From Paenibacillus sp. DMB20 (GTDB taxonomy: Bacteria; Bacillota; Bacilli; Paenibacillales; Paenibacillaceae), in the NCBI RefSeq assembly GCF_000987955.1, contig NZ_LAZU01000018.1, positions 1-64,000 on the forward strand: 64,000 nt of DNA, in the 5' to 3' direction. This document shows positions 25,324 through 36,982 of the stretch, in pieces. Each line of letters starts with the position of its first letter. The stretch's first letter is position 1. The position numbers and the translations under genes are program-made. The notes below the pieces were generated by a model. It worked only from the letters and a program-made list of their open reading frames with translations. It did not search any database and was not told the DNA's origin.

Positions 25324-26584
25324 TTACTTCTTCTCGGTGACCAGAATGGCGTTCATTTTTTCGGCCGTGTTCTTGAGAGCTTCCTCAAATGATTTCTTGC
25401 CAAGGAAGGCGGCTTGGATCTCTTTCACTTCAGCATCCTGCCATTCGGCCGTTTTCTGGGAAACCGGGTAAGGAACGGCGAATTCCAGGCTGTCGACGAA
25501 AACCTGAAGATCTAAGGTAGGGATCGATTTCAGCCAGCCTTCCTCCGTTCCTTTGTAGGCCGGGATGCTGAAGCCGGATTTGGCCAGCAGTTCGGCGCCT
25601 TCTTTGCCGGAAAGAACTTGGATTAGCTCCCATGCTTCCGGTTCGACTTTCGTTTTCCCGTTGATGGCCCAGCTGAGTCCGTGGACGATGGAAGCTTTTT
25701 GTTTGCCTGCCGGAAGGACGGCAACGCCGAGCTTATCGCCGAGCAGCTTGTGAAGTTCGGGGGCATTGACGGAAATGCCCGGATACATGGCAGCCTTGCC
25801 GGAGCCGAACAGCTGGCGCGTTTTGGTTTCAAGCTGCTGTTGGGCATTCGGGGAATAGCCTTTCTCGATCAAGCTTTGCTCCCATTTGAAGGCGGACAAG
25901 GCTTCGGGCGAATCGAATCCGGATTTGGTTTTGTCCTCCGAAATGACAAAGCCGCCTGCCTGGTGAATGAAGTTGTAATATCCGATTTGGCTGTCGATCG
26001 GAGCGATAAATCCGTAAACGCCGCTGCTTTTATCCGTAAGCTTGGCCGCGTTTTCCTCCAGCGTCTCCCATGTCCAGGTTTCGTCGGGGTAAGGGACGCC
26101 GGCTTTGTCAAACAATTCTTTATTGTAAAAAAAGTCCGATGGAATCAAGGAAATACGGAAGGCCGTACAGATTGCCGTTATAGGAATACAAATCGACCAA
26201 TGCCTTGGTATACACGGACGTGTCCAGCTTGCTCTTTTCGATGAGGGGCTTCAAATCCTTGATCAGGCCGGTGGAAGCATAGGAGTGGAAGTTGGGCCCG
26301 TTCATCCAGAACACGTCGGGGCCGCTGTTTCCGGCCAGGCTGGTTTTCAGCTTGGTCCAGTAATCCGCCCAAGGCGTATAAGTGACTTTAACCTCGACGT
26401 CAGGAAACTTTTGGTTGTAAATCTTGATGGTTTCATTCAGGGTGTCTTTCACGTTTTTCATCCCATAAAGCGACGTTGATCACTTTTTTTGCCGCTGCCG
26501 CCGTCCGCGGATCCGCCGCCGCAAGCGGATAACATAACAGAAATCAGCATCAAGACGGACAGCAGCGGGAGACTTTTTTTTCAT
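25324..26584 (-). CDS. Sugar-binding lipoprotein of the ABC importer (four apparent frameshifts)
   Basis: A solute-binding protein, family 1, of about 420 residues after repair. The ATG at 26584 follows AAAGGAGGG by 7 nt. Single-base excesses occur in four runs: T8 at 26574-26581, T7 at 26484-26490, T5 at 26454-26458 and A7 at 26127-26133. Shortening each by one gives a lipoprotein signal (M-L-S-A-C-G-G-G), then K-K-V-I-N-V-A-L-W-D-E-N-V-K-D-T, and an unbroken mature domain through G-L-F-Y-N-K-E-L-F-D-K-A-G. Typical family features such as A-G-N-S-G-P-D-V-F-W-M-N are present. Four true mutations in an otherwise well-kept gene are unlikely. Confidence 0.8.
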
Positions 26585-27017
26585 CAATAAACCCTCCTTT
26601 AATCTGTTTCAGGCTTGGTTTCCGGATCGTCTCCAGCGAGGCCGGATACAGTATCAAAGCTTTTTTTTCTGCTGGGGCAGTCCTCCTTACATTTGTCTAC
26701 AGCCACAGTTATTCCAATTAACGAAAAAAGTTGGCGTCTAAAGGACTTGCATGAAGGTGAATAACTGTGTAATCTGTTGCGAATGATTATATAATCGTGT
26801 TTAATTTTTTTCAAGTAAGCGATTACATTTCATTTAAAATAATTTTTTTTCACATGAAAATATGGTTCTAAGGGATTCACATCCTTTGCGTGGTTTGATG
26901 TTATTATTTTCATTGGAATAAGTTTAAACATTTCTTGCAAAAAATAAGTTCTTGTCTAAACATGGAGTGTACAAGAGCTAGATGCCAGCAATACGGACGA
27001 AGAAAGGTTGAAGTTTG
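26585..27017. promoter_or_regulatory. Divergent control region between the sugar importer and the ROK regulator
   Basis: This 430-bp AT-rich interval contains no convincing gene. GTTTAAAC (26922-26929, a perfect palindrome) and GTCTAAAC (26954-26961) recur 32 bp apart, close to the ROK gene, and could be its operators. A small frame at 26599-26814 on the minus strand has an AAGGAGG-like site inside it and no recognisable product, so it was not called. Confidence 0.4.
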
Positions 27018-28233
27018 TTGAAAAAGATGAGAAAGAGCGATTTGAAGCTCATTCAGGAAATGAACCGGACGATGGTGCTGAATAAAATCCGTACCGAGGG
27101 ACCGATCTCAAGAATCGAGTTGGCCAAAAAAAAATAAACTCAGTCCGTCCACGGTGGCGTCGGCCGTTCAGGAGCTGATCAGGGAAGGCTATGTTTCTGA
27201 AATCGGTCCCGGTGTCTCCAGCGGCGGGAGAAAGCCGATTCTGCTAAGGTTTAATCCGGATAATCATTACTTGTTTGCGGTTGCGGTTACCAATTCGGTC
27301 ATGATGTTGTCGCAGATGAATCTGGGTGCCCATATTTTGAGAAAGGAGACCCATCCGATAACGGGCGTTCAGGGAAATGCGGTCATGGAAGTGCTGAAGG
27401 ACAAGCTGGACCGTTTTATCGGGACTCATGCGGACCTGAGCCGCTGCGTGGGAATCTCGGTCACGGTTCCGGGGATTGTGGACCATGCCGAAGGCGTCGT
27501 CCATTACAACACTAAACTGCGGATGGCGAATGTCCCGGTGAAACGGATTCTGGAGGAGCGTTACGGGGTTAAAGCCTGGGTGGAAAATGACATGAATTCC
27601 GTTGTCCTCGCGGAACGGCGGTTCGGAAGCTATGCGCACGCCAATCAGATTTACATCTCCATAGGCGATGGATTGGGCTCGGGGATCCTGATTAACGACG
27701 CCATCTTGCGGGGAAGCCGCGGCGGTGCCGGAGAGTTCGGCCATACCAGCGTGAACCGCAGCGGAATCCGCTGCGAATGCGGGAATGTCGGCTGCCTGGA
27801 CAGCTATATCAGTTGGAGCGCGGTATATTCGCGCATCATTACGGCGATTGCAACCGGCCGGCCGACGCTGATTCACGAACTGAGCGGGGGCGAATATGCC
27901 CGAATCGTTCCTTCGGTCTATAAAGAAGCGTTGTTGAAGGGGGACCGTCTGGCTCTCGACATTAACGAGGAGGTGGCGGAGACGCTGGGCGCCGGAATCG
28001 TTAACCTGATTAACATGTTTAATCCCGAGGCGCTTATTCTTGGAGGAGAGATGGCCATAGGAAATCCCATCCTCCTGGATAAGGTGAGGGAATACATCGG
28101 CAAGCATGCGATCCGGACCCTGGAAGAGGACATGGTATTCGGGCTGGCCTCCCTGGAGCAGGACGATAAACTGATCGGGGCTGCCTCGGTGCTGCTTCAG
28201 GACATATTTGTATTTCCGCTGGCCGATGGATAA
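27018..28233 (+). CDS. ROK-family transcriptional repressor (XylR/NagC type; one apparent frameshift)
   Basis: About 404 residues. An N-terminal winged helix (R-T-E-G-P-I-S-R-I-E-L-A ... L-S-P-S-T-V) is followed by a ROK sugar-kinase-like domain with G-E-F-G-H, the zinc motif C-E-C-G-N-V-G-C-L-D and G-G-E-M-A. A run of nine A at 27126-27134 breaks the frame inside the winged helix; eight gives L-A-K-K-N-K-L-S-P. The TTG at 27018, 10 nt after GAAAGG, is the likeliest start. It is divergent from the sugar importer, so it is a probable regulator of it. glpP follows 42 nt later. Confidence 0.8.
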
Positions 28234-28275
28234 AACGGGACGTTATAATCAAGGGATTAAAGGGGGAAACAGGCC

Positions 28276-28833
28276 ATGAGCTTTCGCGGACAGAAAATTT
28301 TACCCGCGGCTAAGCAGATGAAGCAGTTGGAGCAGATTTTGGAGAGCCGGTATCAATACGGGGTTTTGCTGGATACGCATATCGCCCGTCTGGGACAGAT
28401 GTATCGGCTGATCCGGGAGGCGAAGAAGTCGATGTTTTTGCATGCCGATCTTATCCAGGGTTTGAAAAATGACGAGTACGCCGCCGAATATCTATGCCAG
28501 GAAATCCGTCCGGACGGCCTGATTTCGACGAGGTCCAGCGTCATCCTGAAGGCGAAGCAGAAGGGAATCGTGGCCATCCAACGCGTATTTCTTCTGGACA
28601 CCCTTGCGCTCGAAAAAAATTACGCCCTGCTGGAAAAAACAAAGCCGGACTATATCGAAGTGCTGCCGGGCGCCATGCCGCACATGATTGACGAAGTATA
28701 CCGGCGTACCGGAATCCCGATCTTTGCCGGAGGCCTCATCCGAACGCCGATACAGGTTGAAGAGGCGATTGCGGCAGGGGCGCTGGCGGTGACGACGTCC
28801 AGCCGGGAACTGTTCCGGCATTATCTTCCCTGA
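28276..28833 (+). CDS. glpP: Glycerol uptake operon antiterminator GlpP
   Basis: A 185-residue GlpP-family protein. With glycerol-3-phosphate it binds the leader of glp mRNAs and prevents termination (known for B. subtilis). The signature regions L-L-D-T-H-I-A-R-L, F-L-H-A-D-L-I-Q-G-L and P-I-F-A-G-G-L-I-R-T are present. The ATG follows GGGGGA. glpK and glpD lie directly downstream, and a terminator leader precedes glpD. Confidence 0.9.
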   Translation: MSFRGQKILPAAKQMKQLEQILESRYQYGVLLDTHIARLGQMYRLIREAKKSMFLHADLIQGLKNDEYAAEYLCQEIRPDGLISTRSSVILKAKQKGIVAIQRVFLLDTLALEKNYALLEKTKPDYIEVLPGAMPHMIDEVYRRTGIPIFAGGLIRTPIQVEEAIAAGALAVTTSSRELFRHYLP

Positions 28834-28890
28834 GGACATTCCGTTCTTTCGCCTCGGAAACATAAACAACCCCAAAATGCAATGACATAA

Positions 28891-30464
<1,574 letters not shown>

Positions 30465-30518
30465 AAGCCATAAGTTAAAGATCAGCACTCTAAAAGTTAA
30501 TATATGTCAGGAGATCTG

Positions 30519-30590
30519 GAGAGACCACATGACGCGAACCGCCCTTCATATTCGGGAGCTGTCCGCGTGCTTCGTGGTCTCTTTTTTTGC
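30519..30590 (+). terminator. glpD leader terminator, presumed GlpP target
   Basis: AGAGACCAC pairs with GTGGTCTCT, with inner CGCG/CGCG pairs, followed by seven T. It stands in the untranslated leader, 50 nt before the glpD start, as in the GlpP-controlled glpD leader of B. subtilis. Antitermination by GlpP with glycerol-3-phosphate is expected. Confidence 0.8.
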
Positions 30591-30641
30591 CGTTTTTAAC
30601 CGTAAACAATAATATCCTGGATATTCGGGGAGGAAATGACC

Positions 30642-32357
30642 ATGACGCAGCAGGTTTTTCATTTTTCAGGCTTGGAACGGAAGAACATATTCGAAGGGCT
30701 CTCGGATCGCACCTATGATCTGATCGTGATCGGGGGAGGGATAACCGGTGCCGGCATCGCACTGGATGCGGTAACGCGAGGCATGAGCATTTTGCTGGTG
30801 GAGATGCAGGACTTTGCGGCAGGAACGAGCAGCCGTTCCACGAAGCTGGTTCACGGCGGGCTCCGTTATTTGAAGCAGTTCGAGGTCGGCATGGTGGCGG
30901 AGGTCGGAAAGGAACGGGCCGTCGTGTACGAGAACGGTCCCCATGTCACCACGCCTGAATGGATGCTCCTGCCGATCCACAAAGGAGGGACCTTCGGCAA
31001 ATTCAGCACGTCCATCGGCCTGAAGGTATATGACTTTCTTGCCGGGGTAAAGCGCGGGGAACGCCGGTCCATGCTGTCCGCCGCGGAGACGATGAAACGG
31101 GAGCCGCTTCTGAAAAAGGAAGGGCTTAAAGGCGGCGGCTATTATGTCGAGTACCGGACGGACGATGCCCGTTTGACGCTGGAGGTGCTCAAGGAGGCTT
31201 CTGCGCGCGGAGCGATTTTGATCAATTATGCGAAAGCCGAAAAGCTCAATTATGACGCGAACGGCCGCATAACGGGAATTAACGTGAAGGATATGCTGGG
31301 CGGCGGAACGCGGCAGGTGACCGGCAAAAAGATCGTGAACGCCTCCGGGCCGTGGGTGGACCGGATTCGCGAAATGGACCATTCGAAAAAGGGGAAGATG
31401 CTTCAGCTGACCAAAGGCGTGCATCTGGTGATCGACCAATCTAAATTTCCGCTTCGGCAGGCGGTTTATTTTGATACGCCGGACGGACGGATGGTGTTTG
31501 CCATCCCCCGGGACGGAAAAACGTACGTCGGCACGACCGATACGGTTTACAAGAACGATCCGGCACACCCCTTCATGACGGAACAGGACCGTGATTATAT
31601 TTTAAAAGCCGTACACTATATGTTCCCGGACGTGAAGCTGAGCGGCTCGGATGTCGAATCGGCATGGGCGGGGGTACGCCCCCTCATTCTGGAGGAAGGA
31701 AAGAGTCCGTCTGAAATTTCCCGGAAGGATGAAATTTGGGAGTCGCCGTCGGGTCTGATCACCATTGCGGGAGGCAAACTGACCGGTTACCGGAAAATGG
31801 CCGATACGGTGCTTGATCTGGTCGTCAAACGAATCGCCGAAGAAGGAGGTACAGAATTCGGCTCCTGCCAGACCAAGCAGCTCCCGATTTCGGGCGGACA
31901 TGTAGGAGGCTCGCGGCAGTTTCCCGATTACGTCCGCGATCAGACGGAAGCCGGCGTCAAGCTGGGCGTGGAGCGCAAACTTGCCGAAAAGTGGTCGCGG
32001 ATGTACGGTTCCAATGCGGGCGAGTTGTTCCGCATGGCACGCGAGTGGGGACAAGAGGACGAAGCGTTTGGACTGCCCGTCTCCGTGTATGTCCCGCTGC
32101 TTTACGCCATACAGCATGAAATGGCTGTTAAACCGGTTGATTTCTTCATCCGCCGTACCGGTTCGCTGCTGTTTGACATCGGCTGGACCCTGCAGTGGCA
32201 GAAGCCTGTAATCGAGTGCATGGCAGGGCTTCTGGGTTGGAGCGAGGGGGAGAAGGAAGTGTACGCGCAGGAGCTGGAAAGAGAGATTCAGGATGCGACG
32301 CGCCCTGCCCAAACGGAGCTGGCTGTGACGGGTCTGCAGCAGATTCGCGAGGCTTGA
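30642..32357 (+). CDS. glpD: Aerobic glycerol-3-phosphate dehydrogenase GlpD
   Basis: A 571-residue FAD enzyme that oxidises glycerol-3-phosphate to dihydroxyacetone phosphate at the membrane and feeds the quinone pool. The FAD-binding G-G-G-I-T-G-A-G-I-A-L-D-A is near residue 32, and S-T-K-L-V-H-G-G-L-R-Y-L, G-P-W-V-D and the C-terminal helical domain follow. The ATG at 30642 is 7 nt after GGAGGA; an ATG at 30636 is too close. The frame is intact. Confidence 0.9.
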   Translation: MTQQVFHFSGLERKNIFEGLSDRTYDLIVIGGGITGAGIALDAVTRGMSILLVEMQDFAAGTSSRSTKLVHGGLRYLKQFEVGMVAEVGKERAVVYENGPHVTTPEWMLLPIHKGGTFGKFSTSIGLKVYDFLAGVKRGERRSMLSAAETMKREPLLKKEGLKGGGYYVEYRTDDARLTLEVLKEASARGAILINYAKAEKLNYDANGRITGINVKDMLGGGTRQVTGKKIVNASGPWVDRIREMDHSKKGKMLQLTKGVHLVIDQSKFPLRQAVYFDTPDGRMVFAIPRDGKTYVGTTDTVYKNDPAHPFMTEQDRDYILKAVHYMFPDVKLSGSDVESAWAGVRPLILEEGKSPSEISRKDEIWESPSGLITIAGGKLTGYRKMADTVLDLVVKRIAEEGGTEFGSCQTKQLPISGGHVGGSRQFPDYVRDQTEAGVKLGVERKLAEKWSRMYGSNAGELFRMAREWGQEDEAFGLPVSVYVPLLYAIQHEMAVKPVDFFIRRTGSLLFDIGWTLQWQKPVIECMAGLLGWSEGEKEVYAQELEREIQDATRPAQTELAVTGLQQIREA

Positions 32358-32419
32358 TCGCGGAACCCCCGGCCCGGGCGGCATGTCTTGCGCACGGGTC
32401 GCCGAATCCGGCGGCGTCA

Positions 32420-32448
32420 TTGGTTCGGTTGGTAGGACGGTATAGAAT
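32420..32448 (+). promoter_or_regulatory. Putative galM promoter
   Basis: TTGGTT, a 17-bp spacer and TAGAAT, 63 bp before the galM start. Confidence 0.5.
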
Positions 32449-32510
32449 CCCCGGGCATCGGTATGGTAATCTATATACGTCTATACTTGAGAGGAGAGAT
32501 CAACCCGATG

Positions 32511-33498
32511 AACCACAAGGCATTCGAAGGATCTTATCAAGGAGAGAAAGCCGTATGGCTTCAGTACGGACCCTATGAAGCGGCCGTTTTGCCGGAAATC
32601 GGCGGGAACCTGATCGCTTTCCGCGAAACGGAAAACGGTTACCGGTTTTTGCGGGAGCCGGCCGAGACGGAGATGGACGAGTTTAAGTCGAACCCGGGCG
32701 TACACGGTATACCGGTGCTTTTTCCGCCGAACCGATATGAGGACGGTAAATTCCCGTGGAATGGCCAAACGTATCGTTTTCCGGTGAATGAGGAGGCGAC
32801 GGGCAACCACCTTCACGGCTTTTTACATACGATTCCCTGGACGGTAGAGGAATTTGGAACAACGCCGTCGGAAAGCTATGTGACCGTCAGCGTGAAAATC
32901 GATAAAAATCACGTTGTGTACGCGATGCTGCCGCATGTTTTTACTTTTAAGCTGCGTTACACTCTAAGCGATGCCGGGTTGTCCCAGCATGTATTCATCC
33001 GAAACGAAGGGGACAGCGCCATGCCATGCCTGCTTGCATTCCATACGGCGCTAAATGCGCCTTTTGCGGAAGGCAGCGCCTCCGAGAATTGCAAAGTGAA
33101 AATCACGGTCGGGGAACGGTGGGCATTGAATGACCGGATGCTGCCGACAGGCAAATACCAGACGTTGACCGCGGATGAGGAAAGGCTGAAGAGCGAAGGC
33201 GTCAGCCCGTATTTTGCCGCTATGGACAACCACTACACGGCCGCTCCTCAAAACGGGCGAAACCGGATGGAATTGACCGATACCAAACTCGGCAAGACCT
33301 TGGTGTATGACGCCGGCACATCCTATAAACAGTGGATGATTTGGAATAACGGCGCCAACGGGCGGTTTTTCTGTCCGGAGCCGCAGATCAATCTGGTCAA
33401 TGCGCCGAATATGGATCTTCCGGCCGACGAAATCGGTCTTTTCGGCCTGGCCCCGGGAGAGATTTGGGAGGAAACCTCCCGTTTTTTATCTGAAATAG
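32511..33498 (+). CDS. Aldose 1-epimerase (GalM/YphB-like; one apparent frameshift)
   Basis: About 329 residues of a galactose-mutarotase-fold protein that interconverts sugar anomers. The family features are P-E-I-G-G-N-L-I, G-I-P-V-L-F-P-P-N-R, N-H-L-H-G-F-L-H and, late, the active-site-bearing N-A-P-N. A run of six T at 33482-33487 makes the frame run on through the terminator; five gives the natural end S-R-F-Y-L-K. The ATG at 32511 follows AGAGGAGAG; an upstream in-frame ATG at 32463 has no ribosome site. Confidence 0.75.
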
Positions 33499-33555
33499 CG
33501 GCTTTTCGCCCCAGCCCGTTCTTTGGCTCATCACCATGGAACGTCCCTGTAACCA

Positions 33556-33584
33556 AAAAAAAACGCCGTGAGGCGTTTTTTTCT
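33556..33584. terminator. Bidirectional terminator between galM and the YwaF-like gene
   Basis: AAAACGCC-GTG-AGGCGTTTT with A and T tracts on the two sides of a convergent junction. Confidence 0.85.
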
Positions 33585-33589
33585 TTCGC

Positions 33590-34349
33590 TTAAGGTGCCG
33601 ACGAGGTTTGGGACAGGCTGGAAGAGATCTTGCGTCTTTGTCCGACCCGATCCGGAATGTAAAAAAAAGACGGAATACATCAAGATGAACAGCACGAGAG
33701 CGAACAACTCCTCGGCCAGAATATAAAAAGGGTGGGGCCCCAGAACATCCAGCACCGAAGGCGTGGCCGGTTTTCCCATCAGGTACATGTAGTTGGAGCC
33801 GACCGCCCAATTGACCGTTCCGACAGCAAGCGCGGCACCATTCAAAAACAGCATCGTCCATCCGATCGACCTCCAGTTCGGGCGGTAGCCTTTGACCCAG
33901 GTCATATATAAGGGCGCGAGTATAATGGCGATATGAACAATAAAGAAATGAAAAAAGCGAAAGTGGGGGAACGGATAATCCAGGCTGGGGGTAAGCACCG
34001 CCTGAAGCGCACCGCCAATCCCCGCAAAATACAGGATCGGATAGAATTTACGGCTTCCGGTGATCAGGACGACAGCGCCGAGAACCATGGTCAGGCTGCA
34101 AAGCTCAAGCGGTAGCGAAGTAGTAGGGTCCCAGATGCCGACCGATATATACCAGAGTTGGAGCGCGATTTCGGGCAGGACGAGAGCTGCAATAAGGACC
34201 CGGCGGATGGCGGCATGGACACCGGGATTTCCGGCAATCCGGCCGCGAAACGCGAATAGCCCAAGGATCATCAAAGCCAGCAGGCTCAAAATCAGCCAAT
34301 GCTCCAGGGAAAAGGCATGAAACATAAACGGATACTCCGGATCAAACAA
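33590..34349 (-). CDS. YwaF/TIGR02206-family integral membrane protein (one apparent frameshift)
   Basis: About 250 residues with about seven hydrophobic helices and the family's W-D-P-T-T-S-L-P-L-E-L-C-S and H-F-R-F-F-H-F-F-I-V-H motifs. The function is unknown. A run of eight A at 33661-33668 (T in sense) shifts the C-terminus; seven ends it F-F-Y-I-P-D-R-V-G and soon stops at 33590. The start is uncertain: TTG at 34349, or an ATT at 34358 that lies 8 nt after a perfect AGGAGG. Confidence 0.7.
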
Positions 34350-34504
34350 CTCTTGAATGGGGACAACCTCCTCTTAGGTTTCCATTAATGATTTGGATTT
34401 TATCATGAATGAACGGGTTTATCTTCCTCAAAGCCTTAATTTTTTTCATAAAAAAATTTAGTGAATGATGTTTCAGTACAATAGACGTAGAATATGCAGG
34501 GAGG

Positions 34505-35163
34505 ATGCAAAGGGGGGGGATCAGACGGAACGGCAAGTGGAAAACGAAAAAACAGGGGGAACGCCGATGGAGGAAGAGTTTTCGGTTGATATGGTGGATA
34601 TCCGGATTCTTTCTGATTTACGTACTTTACACCGCTTATTCCATATGGTCCTTCAGCCTGGTGACCCATAACGTGAAAGCTGATGCAGCGGTTGTCTTGG
34701 GGGCGGCTGTCGCCGGGGGGAAAGCCATCTCCCGTCCTTGAACGAAGGATTGACCACGCTTTGGAGCTGTACCGGAGCGGAGATGCGAAAAAACTGATAT
34801 TTACCGGCGGAGCGAAAGACGTTGGAGAGATCAGCGAAGCCGAGGCTTCGAGGCGGTATGCGTTGGAACGAGGGGTTAAACCGGAAGACATTCTGATCGA
34901 GACCGTTTCGGAGATTACCGAGCAAAATCTTGCTAATGCAAAAGCTGCAGCCGAACGTGCGGGAGGCATTGAGACCTACCTGATCGTCAGCGATCCGCTT
35001 CATATGAAACGTGCAATGAGGATGGCCGAGGACTTGGGGATGAAGGCTTATTCTTCGCCCACTACCGCCAGCGCCTATCAAAGCCTGAAAACCAAGGTGC
35101 CGTTTCTGCTGAGGGAGATGTTTTTTTTACATCGGCTATCGGATGGCAGCCCCCTTCCGTTAA
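34505..35163 (+). CDS. DUF218/YdcF-like membrane-anchored protein (two apparent frameshifts)
   Basis: About 218 residues. An N-terminal helix (about 28-50) is followed by the DUF218 core A-D-A-A-V-V-L-G-A-A-V ... L-I-F-T-G-G-A ... E-A ... I-L-I-E-T-V-S-E-I-T-E-Q-N-L-A-N-A. DUF218 proteins such as SanA and ElyC act in envelope biology. Six G at 34715-34720 and eight T at 35121-35128 interrupt it; five and seven restore G-G-K-P-S-P-V-L-E-R and an ending M-F-F-Y-I-G-Y-R. The start is uncertain: GGGAGG abuts the ATG at 34505. Confidence 0.7.
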
Positions 35164-35165
35164 TA

Positions 35166-35200
35166 AAAACCGCCCTGCTCATCAGCGAGCAGGGCGGTTT
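35166..35200. terminator. Bidirectional terminator after the DUF218 gene
   Basis: AAAACCGCCCTGCTC pairs with GAGCAGGGCGGTTT between convergent genes. Confidence 0.85.
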
Positions 35201-35212
35201 ACGCTGCCGGGT

Positions 35213-35560
35213 TTATGTAACGGGCAGCTTGTTTCCGGCCATGAGCCGTTTCAGCGGCTCCTGTTTCCACCTCGGAATCCGAAGCACTTTGGCGGAGGGC
35301 GCTTTTTCGCCGAAATAAACGACTCCTTGTTCCACATCGGTCGCCTTGTCGACGTTCACGTAGCAGTTGCCGCCGACATTGTAAAATTTTTTGCCGGATA
35401 AAAGAGAACGGAGTTGCTCGGCAGACATTCTTTTCTTTATATTATAGTTTCTGCCGTGAAAGCTAACCAGGCCGTGGGTTCCGGTCTTAAAGAACAGAAT
35501 GTCCGTTTCCACCACGAAGTCCTCATAAACGTTTCTGGATTCTGGTGCATACCTCATCAT
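35213..35560 (-). CDS. LytTR-like DNA-binding domain protein without receiver
   Basis: A 115-residue protein. The middle and C-terminus (L-F-F-K-T-G-T-H-G-L-V-S-F-H-G, L-R-S-L-L-S-G-K-K-F-Y-N-V-G-G-N-C-Y-V-N-V-D) follow the beta-rich pattern of LytTR domains, including the V-N-x-x-x-A position near the end. No response-regulator domain is attached. Freestanding LytTR proteins can be regulators or inhibitors of them. GGGGGA precedes two adjacent ATG codons. The family call is moderate. Confidence 0.55.
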   Translation of the reverse strand: MMRYAPESRNVYEDFVVETDILFFKTGTHGLVSFHGRNYNIKKRMSAEQLRSLLSGKKFYNVGGNCYVNVDKATDVEQGVVYFGEKAPSAKVLRIPRWKQEPLKRLMAGNKLPVT

Positions 35561-35710
35561 TCTGATTCCCCCTTATGTTATTACCAATTTGATGATAACG
35601 CTTTCATATTACCACGTTTTTACTGCTTCATTAAAGCATTTTTTTGTGATTTTGCATAAAAAAAACTCCCTCCCCCTTGAATATAGAGCATTTTTTTTGG
35701 ATTCATCTAC

Positions 35711-35748
35711 AAAAAACGCCGCGGTCCTTCGGGAAGGGCCACGGCGTC
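35711..35748 (-). terminator. Terminator of the prsA-like gene
   Basis: On the minus strand, ACGCCGTGGCCCTTC pairs with AAGGACCGCGGCGT and six T follow. Confidence 0.85.
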
Positions 35749-35761
35749 GTTTCGGATTTTT

Positions 35762-36982
35762 TTACGGCTTAGCCGGCGTTTCGGCTGCTTTCTCGTCTGC
35801 TTTGTCATCCTTTTTTTTCGAGGGTGTTCGTGATCTTCGCTTTGTCTTTCAACTCTTGGAGATAAGCGCCGGACTGCTCGCTTACTTTGGAGGAGACAAG
35901 CTGTTTGCGGATATCTTCTTTTTTTATCCTCGAAGGTAGGGTTCGTCGCTTCCTTGCGGTCCGTCACCTTGATGACATGGTAGCCGAAGGAGGACTTGAC
36001 CGGCTCGCTGCTGATCTCGCCTTTTTTCAACTTGAATGCGGCTTCTTCAAAAGCGGGGTCCATTTTTCCCTTGGGGAAGAAATCGAGGTCTCCGCCGGTT
36101 TCCTTCGTGGCATCCTCGTTTTTCTCTTTGGCGATGGCCGCAAAGTCGGCACCGTCCTTAAGCTGTTTAATGATTTTTTCGGCTTCCTCTTTGGTATCCA
36201 CGAGAATGTGGGAAGCCCGAACCTGTTCAGGCGTAGCAAAGCTGTCCTTGTACTGGTCATAGGTTTTTTTGATTTCGTCGTCGGTCACTTTAACCTTGTC
36301 GCCGAGCAGCTTCGTGATCTCCAGCTGCATTTTCGTCTGTTCCTTCAAGTTGTCCATGGTCATGCCGCTGGATGCGAGCGCATTGTTGAAATCGTCTTCG
36401 GAAGGGAACATTTTTTTTAACCGAGTCAATTTCTTCCGTCACTTGGGCGTCGGTTATTTTTATCGATTTTTTGCCCAGCTCCTGATTGATCAGCTCTTCC
36501 CTGATCAATCCGTCGAGCGTTTGCTCGCCGCCCGCTTTGACGAGTTCGTCATAGAGCTTGTCCTTGGTAATATCTACGTTGTTAACCGTCGCTACGGCTT
36601 CCTTGCCGGTGTCTTTCGCGAAAGGAGGGGCGATGAGTACGACGACCAAGGCAGCTGCAAGCAGCAGCGAAGCAACCATCCAGCCTTTGCCGCCGCCTCC
36701 GCCGGCTGATGCGGGATTGCTGCCGTTATGTCCCGGAGGAATGTCGGCTGCCGGTTCGGAGGGATCGGATGAGGCCATGTCGTCGACAGGGGTAAGCTCA
36801 TCCCGATTCGAATTGATTTCGCGGTTGTCGTCTACATTGCCTTCTTCCGGAATGTCCGGCTGTCGATTATGCTCCCCGGATGCTGCGGGATCACTGGTTG
36901 TGTCCGGATTTTGCCCCGGGACTTGTCCCAATTCATCCTCAGGACGTCCGTTGTTGGTTGGCTGTACATCATTTTCCTTCAT
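35762..36982 (-). CDS. PrsA/SurA-type peptidyl-prolyl isomerase with N-terminal TM anchor (three apparent frameshifts)
   Basis: About 405 residues after repair. It differs from the classic lipoprotein PrsA. The first ~95 residues are acidic, Pro/Asn/Ser-rich and probably disordered and cytoplasmic. A single TM follows (W-M-V-A-S-L-L-L-A-A-A-L), then a SurA-N-like helical domain, a parvulin domain (V-R-A-S-H-I-L-V ... F-A-A-I-A-K-E ... G-G-D-L-D-F-F-P-K-G-K-M ... F-G-Y-H-V-I-K-V) and a Lys/Glu-rich tail ending T-P-A-K-P. Runs T8 at 36411-36418, T7 at 35919-35925 and T8 at 35811-35818 each carry one base too many. The ATG at 36982 follows AAGGGAG. Confidence 0.8.

Noticed and set aside
26599..26814. 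71-residue minus-strand frame in the divergent control region
   Set aside because: No recognisable product, an unusual composition, and the ribosome site lies inside the frame; it overlaps presumed promoters.
35164..35318. Longer C-terminus of the DUF218 protein running through the terminator
   Set aside because: It exists only because of the eight-T run; the seven-T reading stops just before a strong hairpin.
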